From: Mya arenaria
Taxonomy: Eukaryota > Mollusca > Bivalvia > Myida > Myidae
DNA length: 64,000 bases
Assembly: GCF_026914265.1 (NCBI RefSeq)
Contig: NC_069134.1
Span: 10,241,258-10,305,257, forward strand
Reading direction: 5' to 3'
Part shown: in pieces, positions 26,649 through 47,182 of the stretch
Layout: the number at the start of each line of letters is the position of its first letter
How positions within the stretch are numbered: the stretch's first letter is position 1
Notes under the pieces: model-generated
What the model was told of the DNA's origin: nothing
The model's database searches: none
Seen by the model: only the letters and a program-made list of their open reading frames with translations
Translations under genes and position numbers: made by a program

Positions 26649-28020
26649 TCCTTGCATTATTTGCTGATGTCATCTTTCGTAGTTTTCATCAAGATTGACA
26701 TGATTTATTTAACGGCAATCATAAACCCAAATATTATTTTATGACCACTGGTTCAGTGTCCTCTCAAAACGTTGGCTATAATAGACAGAAATAGGTTAGA
26801 GATTGTTATTAATGTTTGAAAGTGAAGTAAACCATCTGGCAAATTCGGAGATCATTTTCCCAAGTTAACAAAGGAAAAAACACACACAAAAATGACATTA
26901 TTGTAACGAATTGATCCTAATAAAGCAGCAATATTATCTAAAAGGCCGAAACTTCGATACTTTATAATTGAATGTCACTTTGCAATTGCCGCTCAAGGAG
27001 TGTTATGTCTTGGACTTAGTCCGTTTCAAGAAAGTGTGCGTTTGACCGCTGAAGTCCGAGTTTAAGGCCCGTCCTCCATTAAATAGTTATACCAGATGTT
27101 CAGTCATAAATTAAATCGAAAAGGTATTTCCAAAGATTCACACTGCCCTATATATTATGATATGTTAACAAACTGTTTCGTCGCGTTTTGTCGTCTACTT
27201 AAAATACGGTAATTCATTTTGGTTAACGATTAAGACATCGGTTACATTGTTTAAATCAATGGTTGTTAAACATACAGACCAAGCAGAACAGAACCATCAA
27301 GGGGCAGCATTAGAACACATTATCACCACGGTTATGTTCGTATGATTGACATGACACTTAAAGTGCAGTTTGCATGGATGCAGTTATAAACTGGATATAC
27401 TTATGTTCTCAGATTACATTTCTGCGTCTTGTCCGAGGAATGCACCGTGTAACCTTTACACCCGGGCAGACAAAATCAATGAGCACTTTACCATCAAAAT
27501 AGGCAATCAAGTGATTACCGAGCATTCAAACATTATTGCCATTATACACCTTGCGAGCATACACCCCCAATTTCTTACCCCATTAAGATGCTGTCAGATA
27601 TATTTTGGCTAATTACAGTGCTGTCAATGATAGCGATCCAGGTGTTGATAACATGGGTATTTATACGTTAACGTGCAATGAAATGTCTAATTAATGTGAT
27701 GATGGTTGTAGATAATTCTAATTGGTTTCGATTTGTTACAAAAATATATACAAAAGAAAGTTATGTACCGTTGGCCATAACCTCAAACTAGTTTGAATAT
27801 AGAGAAAATCACAGCATCTCAGTCTCGCGGGCCTGCATCTGACCTGCTCCTAAAGTAATGTAATGTTTAAAATATATATTGGTATTTTTTTTCGGAAGTT
27901 GAAATTAAATGGTATTTTCTTGATATTCTAATAAATAAAAGTATTTCATGTAGTATACTAGTTTCTCCATTTTCTCTGGGACATGTTACAAAAATTTCTG
28001 CATGTGCTTACAGTTCTGAA
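26649..28020. other. Intergenic DNA, nothing recognised
   Basis: No exon, repeat end or structured element seen. The open frame at 27370-27612 has no recognisable domain. Confidence 0.5.
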
Positions 28021-28965
28021 TAATCACGTCATTCCCATGCATAAATATCACATCATTCCCAATGAGAGATATCACATCATTCACAAGAAGGTATATCACA
28101 ACATTCTCAAGCAGAGATATCGCTTCATTCTCAAGCAGATATATCGCTTCATTCTAATGTAGAGATATCGCTTTATTCTAAAGCAGAGATATCGCTTTAT
28201 TCTCAAGCAGAGATATCGCTTTATTCTCAAGCAGAGATATAACATCAATCCAAAACATATATCCCGTCATTTTCAAGCATTCCCAAGCTGAACATCATAT
28301 GTGTTCACGAATAGATATCACATCATTCGTGAGCAGTGATAACCCATAAATCCCGAGCAGATATATCACATCATTCGTGAACAGTGATAACCCATAAATC
28401 CCGAGCAGATATATCACATCATCCGCACACAGATATATCACATCATGCCCTAGCAGACATATCATACCATTCTAAAGCAGAGGTATCGCATCATTCTCAA
28501 GCAATGATATTACATAAATTCCAAACATAGATATACCGTCATTCCCAAGCAGAGATATAGCATCATTTTAAATCAGAGATTTCATATCATTTCCTAGGAC
28601 AGACATAACATCATTCTCCAACAGAGATTTCACATAATTCTTGAACAGATATATCACATAGTATAATATCCTAGCAGAGATGTCACTTCACTCTCAAGCG
28701 GAAATATCACATCATTCCAAACCAGTGATATGTCATAATACCCTAGCAGAGATGTCACTTCACTCTCAAGCGGAAATATCACATCATTCCAAACCAGTGA
28801 TATGTCATAATACCCTAGCAGAGATGTCACTTCACTCTCAAGCAGAAATATCACATCATTCCCAATCAGATATATCAAATCATTCTCAAGCATGTATATC
28901 ACATTATTGCCACCCAGAAATTTCAAATCATTCTCTAACAGAGATATCACATCACTCTCAACACC
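28021..28965. repeat. Degenerate 24-bp minisatellite with a 72-bp higher-order unit
   Basis: The basic unit is about CATTCTCAAGCAGAGATATC plus a 4-bp joiner (GCTT or ACAT). At 28671, 28743 and 28815 a nearly perfect 72-bp block (three basic units, starting CTAGCAGAGATGTCACTTCA) is repeated, so the youngest expansion is at the right. Because 24 is a multiple of 3, long frames stay open on both strands (8-residue repeats like ISHHSQAE on plus). Stops elsewhere in the array and the two-strand openness argue against coding. Confidence 0.9.
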
Positions 28966-29468
28966 GTACTTTGATCGATAAGCAAATATGAAAGACGTCC
29001 ATTCGGGCGGCTGTAAAATAAGTTCTGCATTTGGGGCTTATGTTACAATGAGCTCTCTTCAGAGTAAGAAAGAGTTAAAACAATTAACATAGTCGGTCTG
29101 GCACGATAGCACCTGGGTTAACAATAATCTCTCAACTCTTTATATCTTACATATATTGATACAAAATGGTATTAGTCTTTAATGTCATTCAATGAACATA
29201 ATTCATATTCACATGAGGGGGGAATTAAGGATGTTGCTGATTGCTAAGAAAGTGCAGAAGGGAAGAAACTGCATTGGATAAATTAAGTTTTGTATATCTG
29301 AGTTCTCTCCCATGTAGTCAATATAATCATTATGCAATAAAGTTTTAACTTTCCCTTTCATATCCGTGGTTTAAAAATTATGATTACTATAAATAAACGT
29401 ATACTTTTACACATGCTTACTTCTGAATAAACATTCAAATATTGTGTTAACTCAAACATTATTGCAGG
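28966..29468. other. Spacer between minisatellite and hAT element
   Basis: AT-rich, no feature recognised. It ends with GCAGG at 29464-29468, the left target-site copy of the adjacent transposon. Confidence 0.5.
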
Positions 29469-32400
29469 CAGGCGCGTAGCCAGGCATACTCCAATACTCC
29501 CGGGAGTACTTCGATTTTGAAAAATGAAAATTCTAAATGGCCCAAATCCGGTGTAAAGCATGAACCCTAAGCGGGGTACAGGCGAATTTGAAACCAATCC
29601 AGCTCGGCATTATAAAAGTTAAATGTAAAATGTCATCGGTAGAACTGATCATAGAATCGTTTACTACGATGTTCCAAGCATGTGGTCACTGATGGTGTCT
29701 ACTGCGCCCAATGCCATCTGTTCGCTGGCCCTGATGCTCGCGTGAAAGCATTAGTCACCACAGTATTGAGAGATTGGAGCAACATATCCAAGGTAGTTTT
29801 GAGCCACATGAAATCAGACGCCAACCTGTCTAACTGTGATTCAGCAGATCATCATTCAGCAATAATGAAGGGCGAAAAAAAGACATACTATGTAGCATGT
29901 CATCCCAATACAATGTGGTTGTTGAAAAGAACAGAAAGATCCTTGTTAGTATAACAGAAGCGATAGTGTTCTGTGGGAAACAGAACATTGCCTTGAGGGT
30001 GCATGAAGGTGATAAGGGAAATTTTCAGGCCCTATTGCGCTTTCAGGCCAAGCAGGATCCCATTTTAAAAGAGCATCTAGAACACGGAGATCCAAGATCT
30101 ATGTACCTTAGCCCCGATATACAAAATGAGCTTATTTCCATTTGTGGAAAACAAATCGCAGACCGTATCGTGTCAAAGTGCAACAGCGCACCCTGCTTCG
30201 GGTTTATGGCTGACGAGGCAACTGTTGCCAGCACTATGGAACAGATGGCCATGTGCCTAAGATACTTCGACGGAGCTGATTTACGCGAAGATTTTTTGGG
30301 GTTCGCTGAGTGCGAATCAACTACAGGCGAGACGTTGGCCAATGCCTTCCTAGCAAATCTTTAACTGGCGGGTGTTGACGTAAACAAAATGCGTGGCCAG
30401 GGATGATGGCGCTGCCAATATGTCCGGTATCCGAAGAGGCGTATAGGCAAGGATCCAACAGCGTATTCCTGAGGCTGTGTACACCCACTGCAAAGCCCAC
30501 TGCCTCAACCTGGCTATTATCCACGCATCAAAAGAAATGTATGCAAGGAACATGATGGCTACCGTACAACAAATAGCGTTTGCTTTTAACTACTCCGCTA
30601 AACGCCTCCTTCGCTTTCAGGAAAACCTTGACAACGATGAAGTTGCCCGTGTCGAGATGGATAAGCGCACTAAACTGCAATCTCTGTGCGAGACCCGCTG
30701 GGCAGCTAGGGCGGATGCTTTGCACACTTTCCTATGCTCATTTAGGTAATCTTGAGTAAACATACTTAAATTATATAATGCCTTAATGCTCTAAATCAAT
30801 ATTCTTCAAAGTGTTTATTGTATTTTTTCCTAATTATGTGATATTTCTTAGTCTGTTATCTTATCACTTTTTTATTTAAAATAATGTACGTCTGAATAGA
30901 AAGGCTTTCGATGTTCATATTGTTCGCTCACAAGTCATTCTCGAAACATTGATTTAATTGTGTCATGAATTTCCAGAGTTGTTGTCAGTTCCTTGGACGA
31001 ACTCGCTAGCGACTATGGTGACAGCAATGTCGCGGGATACAGTCGTTCTATTCAGAACTTCGAGTTCATCACTACCCTAGTGGCTGTCGAACATGCGTTG
31101 TCAGGGCTCGTACACCTGTCGAAACTCCTCCAGAAGAAGATGTGTGATTTACTGGAGGCAACAGAAGAAGCACGTGTTGTTGTCGCTATGTTAGAGGTTT
31201 GTTATTTAATTCATTTTCCTAACGGCTAGTTGTGGGATGAATTCATTTCGTTATGACAGCAAAGTTATAGAATAGCGTTAATCACGCCTCGGTTAACCGA
31301 CAAAACCATATATAAGTCAATATGTACCAGAGTACTTGATCTTACTTTGGGTCGGACTATAGTTATACTTTTCATCGGCGTAAATGGCCATGTATATTTT
31401 TTCCTAGACCCGTCACTCATAAACAGTGCACTAATTTCATAGCGTGTATATATGTTTACAGAAACAATTCATACTTGTGTGTGTACATATGAATTGAACA
31501 TATTTGCAGTCATATGTTATTAAATGTTTTCCCATCTTTAGACTTACAAAAAGAAAGATGGACGTTGCCGTGCGCTTTACTAATGCGTTGATTAATGTTA
31601 CGTCACTATCAAATATCCTTGGAGTCTGAACGCAACGATCCAACAGTATGGGACAACCTGTACGAAAAGGCTATGTCACTAGCAAGAGACATTGGGGTGG
31701 AGCCGTCCATTCCTCGAGGCCCGGGGCGACAGGCAAACAGGCCTAACGCACCAGCGGCAACACCCACAGAATACTGGAAGGTCAACAGGTTCCTTCCTTT
31801 CATTGACCACCTAGTCGTTGAGTTAACAACCCGCCTGCTTAAACCGCATGGGAGATTTACTGCACAATATCTTCTGCCGACGAAAGTAGGTTTTCATTCA
31901 TCCTTTTTTGATGAAATAAAATATGTGATATCAATGAAAATACTTGGAATTGTGTAATGTTATACATGTAAAGTTAAATAAAACATCAATTATATTATTG
32001 TTCCATAAGAAACAAAGTGTGTGTACCAAAACGTTCGGTTCTGTGAATATCTATATTTTTCTCTAAATCAATTGATTATTTTATTGTTTAATTATAAAAA
32101 AGTGGGTCATGTTTGTTTTGTTATAGGCTACTGAACTGACACCTGCCAGGGCCGCAAAGATTTATGCAGAGTACAGTCCAGACTTAGAGTGTGACGAGGA
32201 GACGTTTGTCCGGGAGTGTAAAAGATGGATTGCTAAATGGACCACAACATCCCCAGCTGAGTATCCAGACCTGGAAACATCTTTGCGAGTGGCCACTGAG
32301 GCATCATATCCAAACATAAGACTTTGAATGATGGTGTTGATGTGCATGCCCGTTTCAACAGCTACGGCAGAGCGGTCCTTCTCCACGATGAGGAGAGTCA

Positions 32401-32939
32401 AGACGTACCTCCGCAACACGATGACCGCCGAGAGGCTTTCAGGGCTTGAGCTTCTTAACATTTATCAAGAGCGAGATATCAACGCTGAGCACGTAGTGGA
32501 TGTTTTTGCACGTAGAAAAGACCGTCGGCTGGCGTTAGTGTTCAAAGTTTAAACGTGTGTTGTTGTGTAAAAATGTTTCAGAATGGGAAAAAAACATAAG
32601 ATAAACTATGTATACATTTGTGTATTATTTGCTTGTGATGTTTTCCATGTTTAAATCAAACTATATGTGATATTTGTCCTCAATGCAACTTGTTCATCTG
32701 TATATCCTATATATTCGGAGGGAGGCATCTCCACCAAGTATAAATATGTTTTGAATATTTATTGCTCGATCTTGCAGTTTTCCTTTTTTGCTGCAGTTAT
32801 TATTAACTTAAAACTTGCATTTCAAGTTACCAGATATGCGTCAAATGCCACCAAATCGCACGAGTACACAAAAAAAATTCAGACCCTGACCCCCGCTAAA
32901 AATGGGAGTACTTCAAATTGGGTTCCAGCCACGCCCCTG
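29469..32939 (+). mobile_element. hAT transposon, 5-bp target duplication, decayed
   Basis: The left end is CAGGCGCGTAGCCAGG. The right end, reverse-complemented, is CAGGGGCGTGGCTGG. Both ends are directly flanked by GCAGG (29464-29468 and 32940-32944), a perfect 5-bp duplication. Most hATs make 8-bp duplications; a hAT5 group with 5 bp is known to me from repeat catalogues. Subterminal GGGAGTACTTC occurs at both ends. The 3.47-kb interior encodes one transposase of the ZMYM/p52rIPK-like type (TTF-like zinc finger, DUF4371, hAT C-terminal dimerisation domain) with introns. It is no longer functional. Confidence 0.85.
29682..32552 (+). pseudogene. hAT transposase (DUF4371 type), intron-bearing, broken
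   Basis: Recognisable pieces in order: a TTF-like zinc finger (GVYCAQCHLFAGP, ~29700); the DUF4371/RNase-H-like core starting NRKILVSITEAI (~29930), with the acidic GFMADEAT motif (~30200); HCKAHCLNLA (~30490); ETRWAARADA (~30690); and the hAT dimerisation domain VSTATAERSFSTMRR ... LSGLELLNIY (~32345-32460). Introns are supported at ~30748-30977 (AG|GTAATC ... TTCCAG), ~31197-31541 (GTTTGT ... TTTAG) and ~31887-32126 (AAA|GTAGGT ... TTATAG). The copy is dead: one frame change near 29900, in-frame stops near 30362, 30455 and 32325, and a 2-base loss in the expected GQGYDGAA motif near 30403. The dimerisation domain itself is intact. Confidence 0.85.
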
Positions 32940-32944
32940 GCAGG

Positions 32945-33821
32945 TATGTTTCACAAACTGTTTTTTTTTTTTGGAACTTTATATTCTCCAGTTTGATTTT
33001 CAACTCTACATCATGGATTCAACATGGGCCGCCGAAGGCAGGGCTTTTTCATCCCAGGGACATATTTTGGTAAAACACCACAACATCAGGCTGCATAACA
33101 AATATCAAGGCGAATTGGCCTTGTGGTTTCAGAGAAGATTTTCAAGATTTTACTATATAGAAAACCTGAGACCCGGGAGCGTGGCCAACTTTAACCCCAT
33201 GAACATAATTTGGACTATCTTGGTAAAAGGCCACTTCATGAGACTACGTACCAAAGGTCTGGGTAATGCGGTTTCAGAATTGAAGATTTTCAAATTTTTA
33301 CTATATAGTTATACAAAACTTGATGATACATACAAAATATCAAAGGTCTGAAGCCTAGCGGTTTCAGACAAGAAGGTTATCAAAGATTTCTCATTATATC
33401 TTCACCAAAATTGACAAAGCAGTTTAGGAGATGCTATTTTAAGTAAATTGGTGACGACAATAGACATAGATCGATATTTTTTAACATATTTTCGATAGAA
33501 ATTATGTGACCGATTTAAAAACAAATTGAAAACATTTCTCCTGTAAATCAACCTTTTATGGCTAAATTAGAAGGAATAATTTTGTGGAATATAAAAAGAT
33601 GGGGCAGGTCCAAGAAAATGAATGTGACCCGACCTTATATGACCTATAAAAAGATTCCCATTGGTCCAGACAGCCATCTATATCATATTCACTGGGATTT
33701 TCTCATAATCCTAATCTAAAGCCGTGATATAGTCATTCTTCATACATCCAATGTTTTTTTTTCTGTTGCGTTCTTAGTTTTGTCTTTATTTTCTTATGGG
33801 GTTGCGAATACATAATATCTT
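32945..33821. repeat. Dispersed element with a tandem core (GGTTTCAGA units)
   Basis: About three diverged units, each beginning GTTTCAGA and containing AAGATTTTCAA and TTTACTATATAG, start near 33127, 33274 and 33359. They are embedded in GGTAAAAG-rich repeat-like text (TTTGGTAAAACACCACAACA). This resembles the internal tandem repeats of non-autonomous elements common in bivalves. No terminal structure is certain. The frame open at 32902-33351 is part of the repeat, not a gene. Confidence 0.45.
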
Positions 33822-34777
33822 AACAAGAGATGTTTGTCAAACAGTTTGCCTCTTTTTTATTTTGTCTCGAAATGAGCCATTTTGCGTCAATGTCTAGAAA
33901 CCAAAGGATTGCTAACAAAAGATCAGATCGCATTTTTTTCTTCATATTAACGTTCGAAAATTGATGTTTAATGGCTAGACTGAATTAAGGCACTGATACC
34001 AAAATGAGCTGACTGTATGACCTCAAAATCAATAGGGGTCATCTACTGGTCACAATTCCCCCGCCCCCCTCCCCCCCCCCCAACGTAAATGTCACGTTTG
34101 AGGGCCATGTGTGGAGGCATTGTTTAGTTATCACACAGACATGCTTTTTGCGTTCAACGTCACTGTGATCTTTGACCCGATGACCCCTAAAATCAATAGG
34201 GGAAAACTACTGGTCATGCCCAACCTCCAAGTCAAGTTTGAGGGCAATGAATGTAGGCATTGTCTAGTTATCACTCGGAAAACCTTTTCGCATTCAGTGT
34301 CACTGTGACCTAGACCTGATGACCTCTAAAATCAATAGAGGTCATCTACTGGCAGGCCCAACCTCCAAGTCAAGTTTGAGGGCAATTAATGCAGGCATTG
34401 TCTAGTTATCACTCGGAAAACCTTTTCGCATTCAGTGTCACTGTGACCTAGACCTGATGACCTCTGAAATCAATAGAGGTCATCTACTGGTCAGCCCAGC
34501 CTCAATGTCAAGTTTGATGGCTATGATACAGGCATTGTTGAGTTATCACTCGGACAAGCTTTAACAATCTTTTCCCGTTGAAGGTCACTGTGACCTTGAC
34601 TCCTAATATCAATAGCGGTCATCTACTGGTCAAGCCCCACCTTCATGCCAAGTTTGTTGACAATAGGTCCAGGAATTGTTATCACTTGGACATGCGTTGG
34701 TCTACCGACAGACGGACCAACCGAGCTAGCGCCATAAGCATAGCAATATACCCACTATTCTTCGAAAGGGGGTATAA
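33822..34777. mobile_element. Non-autonomous tandem-core element, copy 1
   Basis: Starts AACAAGAGATGTTTGTCAAA and ends in TTCGAAAGGGGGTATAA. The core is four units of about 139-147 bp (conserved CACTGTGACCT, GATGACC, AAAATCAATAGGGGTCATC and TCAAGTTTGAGGGCAAT), with unit starts near 34161, 34300, 34439 and 34586. At ~33841-33970 it holds a fragment of the MITE family seen at 48726 (CTAACAAAAGATCAGATCGC). The architecture recalls bivalve 'pearl' or Helitron-like non-autonomous elements, but the class is not proven. Confidence 0.6.
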
Positions 34778-35283
34778 AAATAAATTGTCATATAATAAAA
34801 AAAAAAATGTGAGCCATTGAATACGAGTCATATTGACTTGAATTGCCTCAGTCAATACGACTTCATGCCATTGAATATCATTATCATACTCCATGACTCA
34901 ATAGTCAATAATTGTATAATAATGTTCAACTGATTTCATGACTACGAGTGTTTAGAGCTTACGTTTAAAATGTCACATGTTTTTAAAAGATATCTTCATG
35001 GGTAAATTTTCTATAAATTTTGTCAATATATACCAGTACAAAGGGATACAATTCTCAAATTTAGAATGACAATGATCACCATTGAAGTAATGAGAAACAT
35101 ATTGACACAATGGTAAAACCAAAGAGTTTTTCAATCTTTATTTATATGGACATTTATGGACACTATACACAATGTATGAGATGGTAAACCAAAAAATGAT
35201 GGTCATGCATATGTACAAATGCAGGCAATAAAATGTAAACATAACTTTTAAATGGCATTTTCAATCTCCAAAATTAGACATCT
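34778..35283. other. Spacer between two related elements
   Basis: AT-rich sequence with no feature recognised. It separates two copies of the same tandem-core family. Confidence 0.45.
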
Positions 35284-37073
35284 AACAAGAGATGTTTGTC
35301 AAACATTATGCCCCGCCTCCCCCCTGTGCACCATGTTATCAGGATTATTTGGACAATGGAATCAAATATGCATCGACCGAAATGACAGCTGATTTGTCAT
35401 TGACAATGGATGCCTTTGAGGCAGCTAAAACAATATGACCAATCAAAGTTTGAGGATAGTACATGTAGGTACAGCTTTTAATAATGTTCAGATGATGACT
35501 GATATTTACATATAAAAATGTATTTTCTCCGCAGCCGGGAATTAGTCAATATGACAATTTTAATGATGAATATGAGTTACGACTAGGGATGCAATCGAAT
35601 ATTCGATCAAACGTTTGGTATTGGAATGTCAAAATCGGTATTCGAATATTCGAAAAAAGTTCAATAAAGAGAATAAAAACCTTTTGCCTACAACACCGTT
35701 GTTGTTTATAAAGTTTGTTTGTCTTGTTTTTACAACGATTGGCCCCTAATGCCATAGGTGTGAATGTGATGACAATACACTAAACACGCGTCATAATTTA
35801 TGTCAATTAGTGACATATCGTCGGGCACTTAAAAACGTCCCCTACTTTTACAAAAACTGGCTAGGAATCTGCTTTAACACCAATGTGTTGTCTTGGCTGT
35901 AAATTAAGCTGTGCAATACATAGCTCAAATCGCCGTGATGACGAAAACACTATGTGCTACAATATTGCTGTTACATACATGTATATGTGTTTTAAACTGT
36001 TTTCCATGTTTCAATACAATGTTCGTGCTTTGAAATGTAAATGTATAGTATAGCGTTTAGGATTTATTTCCTCTATTGTTGTACATTAGATGAGTCAAAT
36101 CCATTTATGTTTTTGTTTTATTACTTTACTAGTTCCGGAGTTGATTGGGTTTTCCATAGTTATATTTAGTCAATTTAGAGGTCAAATTCAGAACGAGGCT
36201 GCTCGTCCTAGGGAAAGACCTTCTACTGGCTCAAAACACTATTTGACTAGGAATCCATCTAATTTCACATTGTTTACAAATGCTGCGGGCTTGAAATTAT
36301 TCGAATTTGTTGTTTATAATGTATTTTTTATTCATCCTGAAAATGGAGAGTTTCAAAGGCTTATTTGGGGAAAATCAGGGTCCGCTGCACGTACTGGCTA
36401 CGACAAAGTATTGTAAAAATGCTCCGGGTATTGCAAAAGGGTATTGCTTTTGCGATAAATAATAATAGTTTACTACATCTTCTAAAATATGTATTTCGGT
36501 AATCGAATATTCGATCAAAAGAATTACCGTATATTCGAATATCAGTTTTGCCATTCGTTTGCATCCCTAGTTATCATCATGAACTTTGACTCTATGACCT
36601 CAAAATCCATAGGAGTCATCAGCTGGTCACCCAAAACCTAAATGTCAAGTTTGAGGGCAATGGGTACAGGCATTGTCAAGAAATCAGATAGACAAGCTTT
36701 ATGCATTCAAGGTCACTGGGACCTTGACCTTTGACCTGCTGACCCCTAAAATCAACAGGGGTAATCTACATGTCAGGCTCAACCTACAAGTCAAGTTTGA
36801 GGGCCATGGGTGCAGGCATGTCAAGTAATCACTCAAACAACATTTTCACATTCAAAGTCACTGTGACCTTGACCTTTAACCCAATGACTCCTAAAATCAA
36901 TAGGGGTCATATACTGGTCAGGCCCAACCTTCATGTCAAGTTTGATGACCATACATCCAGGAATTGTTGAGTTATCACTCGGACAAGCTTTGGTCTACCG
37001 ATGGACCGACCGACCTACCGACTGACAGACATGTGCAAAGCAATATACCCCTCTTCTTCAAAGGGGGGCATAA
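35284..37073. mobile_element. Non-autonomous tandem-core element, copy 2, split by an insertion
   Basis: The same family as the element at 33822: AACAAGAGATGTTTGTCAAA at the left, and AATATACCCCTCTTCTTCAA then GGGGGGCATAA at the right. An ATTATGCCCC motif near the left end is the inverse of the right end. Core units with TGACCTTTGACC, AAAATCAATAGGGGTCAT and CAAGTTTGAGG lie at 36585-36990. The left half is interrupted by a hAT-like element at 35584-36569. Confidence 0.6.
35584..36569. mobile_element. hAT-like non-autonomous element, about 986 bp, nested
   Basis: Inverted termini: TAGGGATGCAATCGAATATT at the left, and TAGGGATGCAAACGAATGG as the reverse complement of the right. ATTCGAATATTCG palindromes are repeated just inside both ends. 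Flanks GTTACGAC (35576-35583) and GTTATCAT (36570-36577) agree at five of eight positions, consistent with an aged 8-bp hAT duplication. A 108-codon open frame at 36090-36416 has no transposase motif. Confidence 0.65.
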
Positions 37074-37784
37074 TAAAAAGCTATTGTCAAAACAGCCTAC
37101 AAAACAATGTCTGTTAAATTGGCAAAATATTTAGTTTAAATGAATAGCAAATTATCTTATGTGCACACAAAAATATCATTACTTATCTTTTTTTATGAAA
37201 CATCTTATCAGGCAACATATTTAACAGCATCCATTCACCATGTGCTCTTCAGAATTTAGCTTTTTTTTTTTTAGAAGTGGAAATTAGCACAACATGCAAA
37301 TTCTAATATTGTTGAAGGTTAGAATGCTCATTAACTGAACTATGACAATGATATGATAAAATGCCTCACACAATCTAGGATCAATCTAAACAAGTATATA
37401 TGAACATATTTCTTACATAATAGTTTGCAGTGAAAACCACTGTATAAACATTTCATAACCCGAAAACACTGTTCATTCTAATCTTAGAGCCAGTAAGCAC
37501 AGCTACAGCTACATTTGCACAGACACTGCAGTTATCTATCAAAGTCTAGCTATATACAGCCACTAGACACAGTTACACTTCAAGTCATCACATAAATTAC
37601 GTTTATAATGAACGTTGTTATATTAATATGCAATCATTCTTGTTTCTGGAAGTCCATGTTTGACCGTTTGAAAGTAAGCTGAAGTCTTGTTTGATAATAT
37701 ATCAAAGTTCAGGCTTAATCCAGCAGTTCTCCGGATGACTCTGAAAATTTACAGGCTATTTTCTCCAAAGTGTGGACCACCACC
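37074..37784 (-). other. 3' flank and probable 3' UTR of TCEA
   Basis: Sequence beyond the TCEA stop. No canonical AATAAA is seen on the minus strand; TATAAA near 37602-37607 is a possible variant signal. No other feature is recognised. Confidence 0.4.

Positions 37785-47182
<9,398 letters not shown>

Noticed and set aside
26454-26657. Minus-strand open frame over the E-box repeats
   Set aside because: It is explained by the 35-bp repeat and has no other support.
28680-28991. 103-codon protein of ISHHSQAE repeats
   Set aside because: Tandem 24-bp DNA stays open on both strands by arithmetic, and the units outside this block contain stops.
30043-30342. Antisense open frame in the hAT transposase
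   Set aside because: The plus strand carries the recognisable DUF4371 domain.
36090-36416. 108-codon gene inside the nested hAT-like element
   Set aside because: No domain, no splice support and mixed hydrophobic composition; noted only as part of the element.
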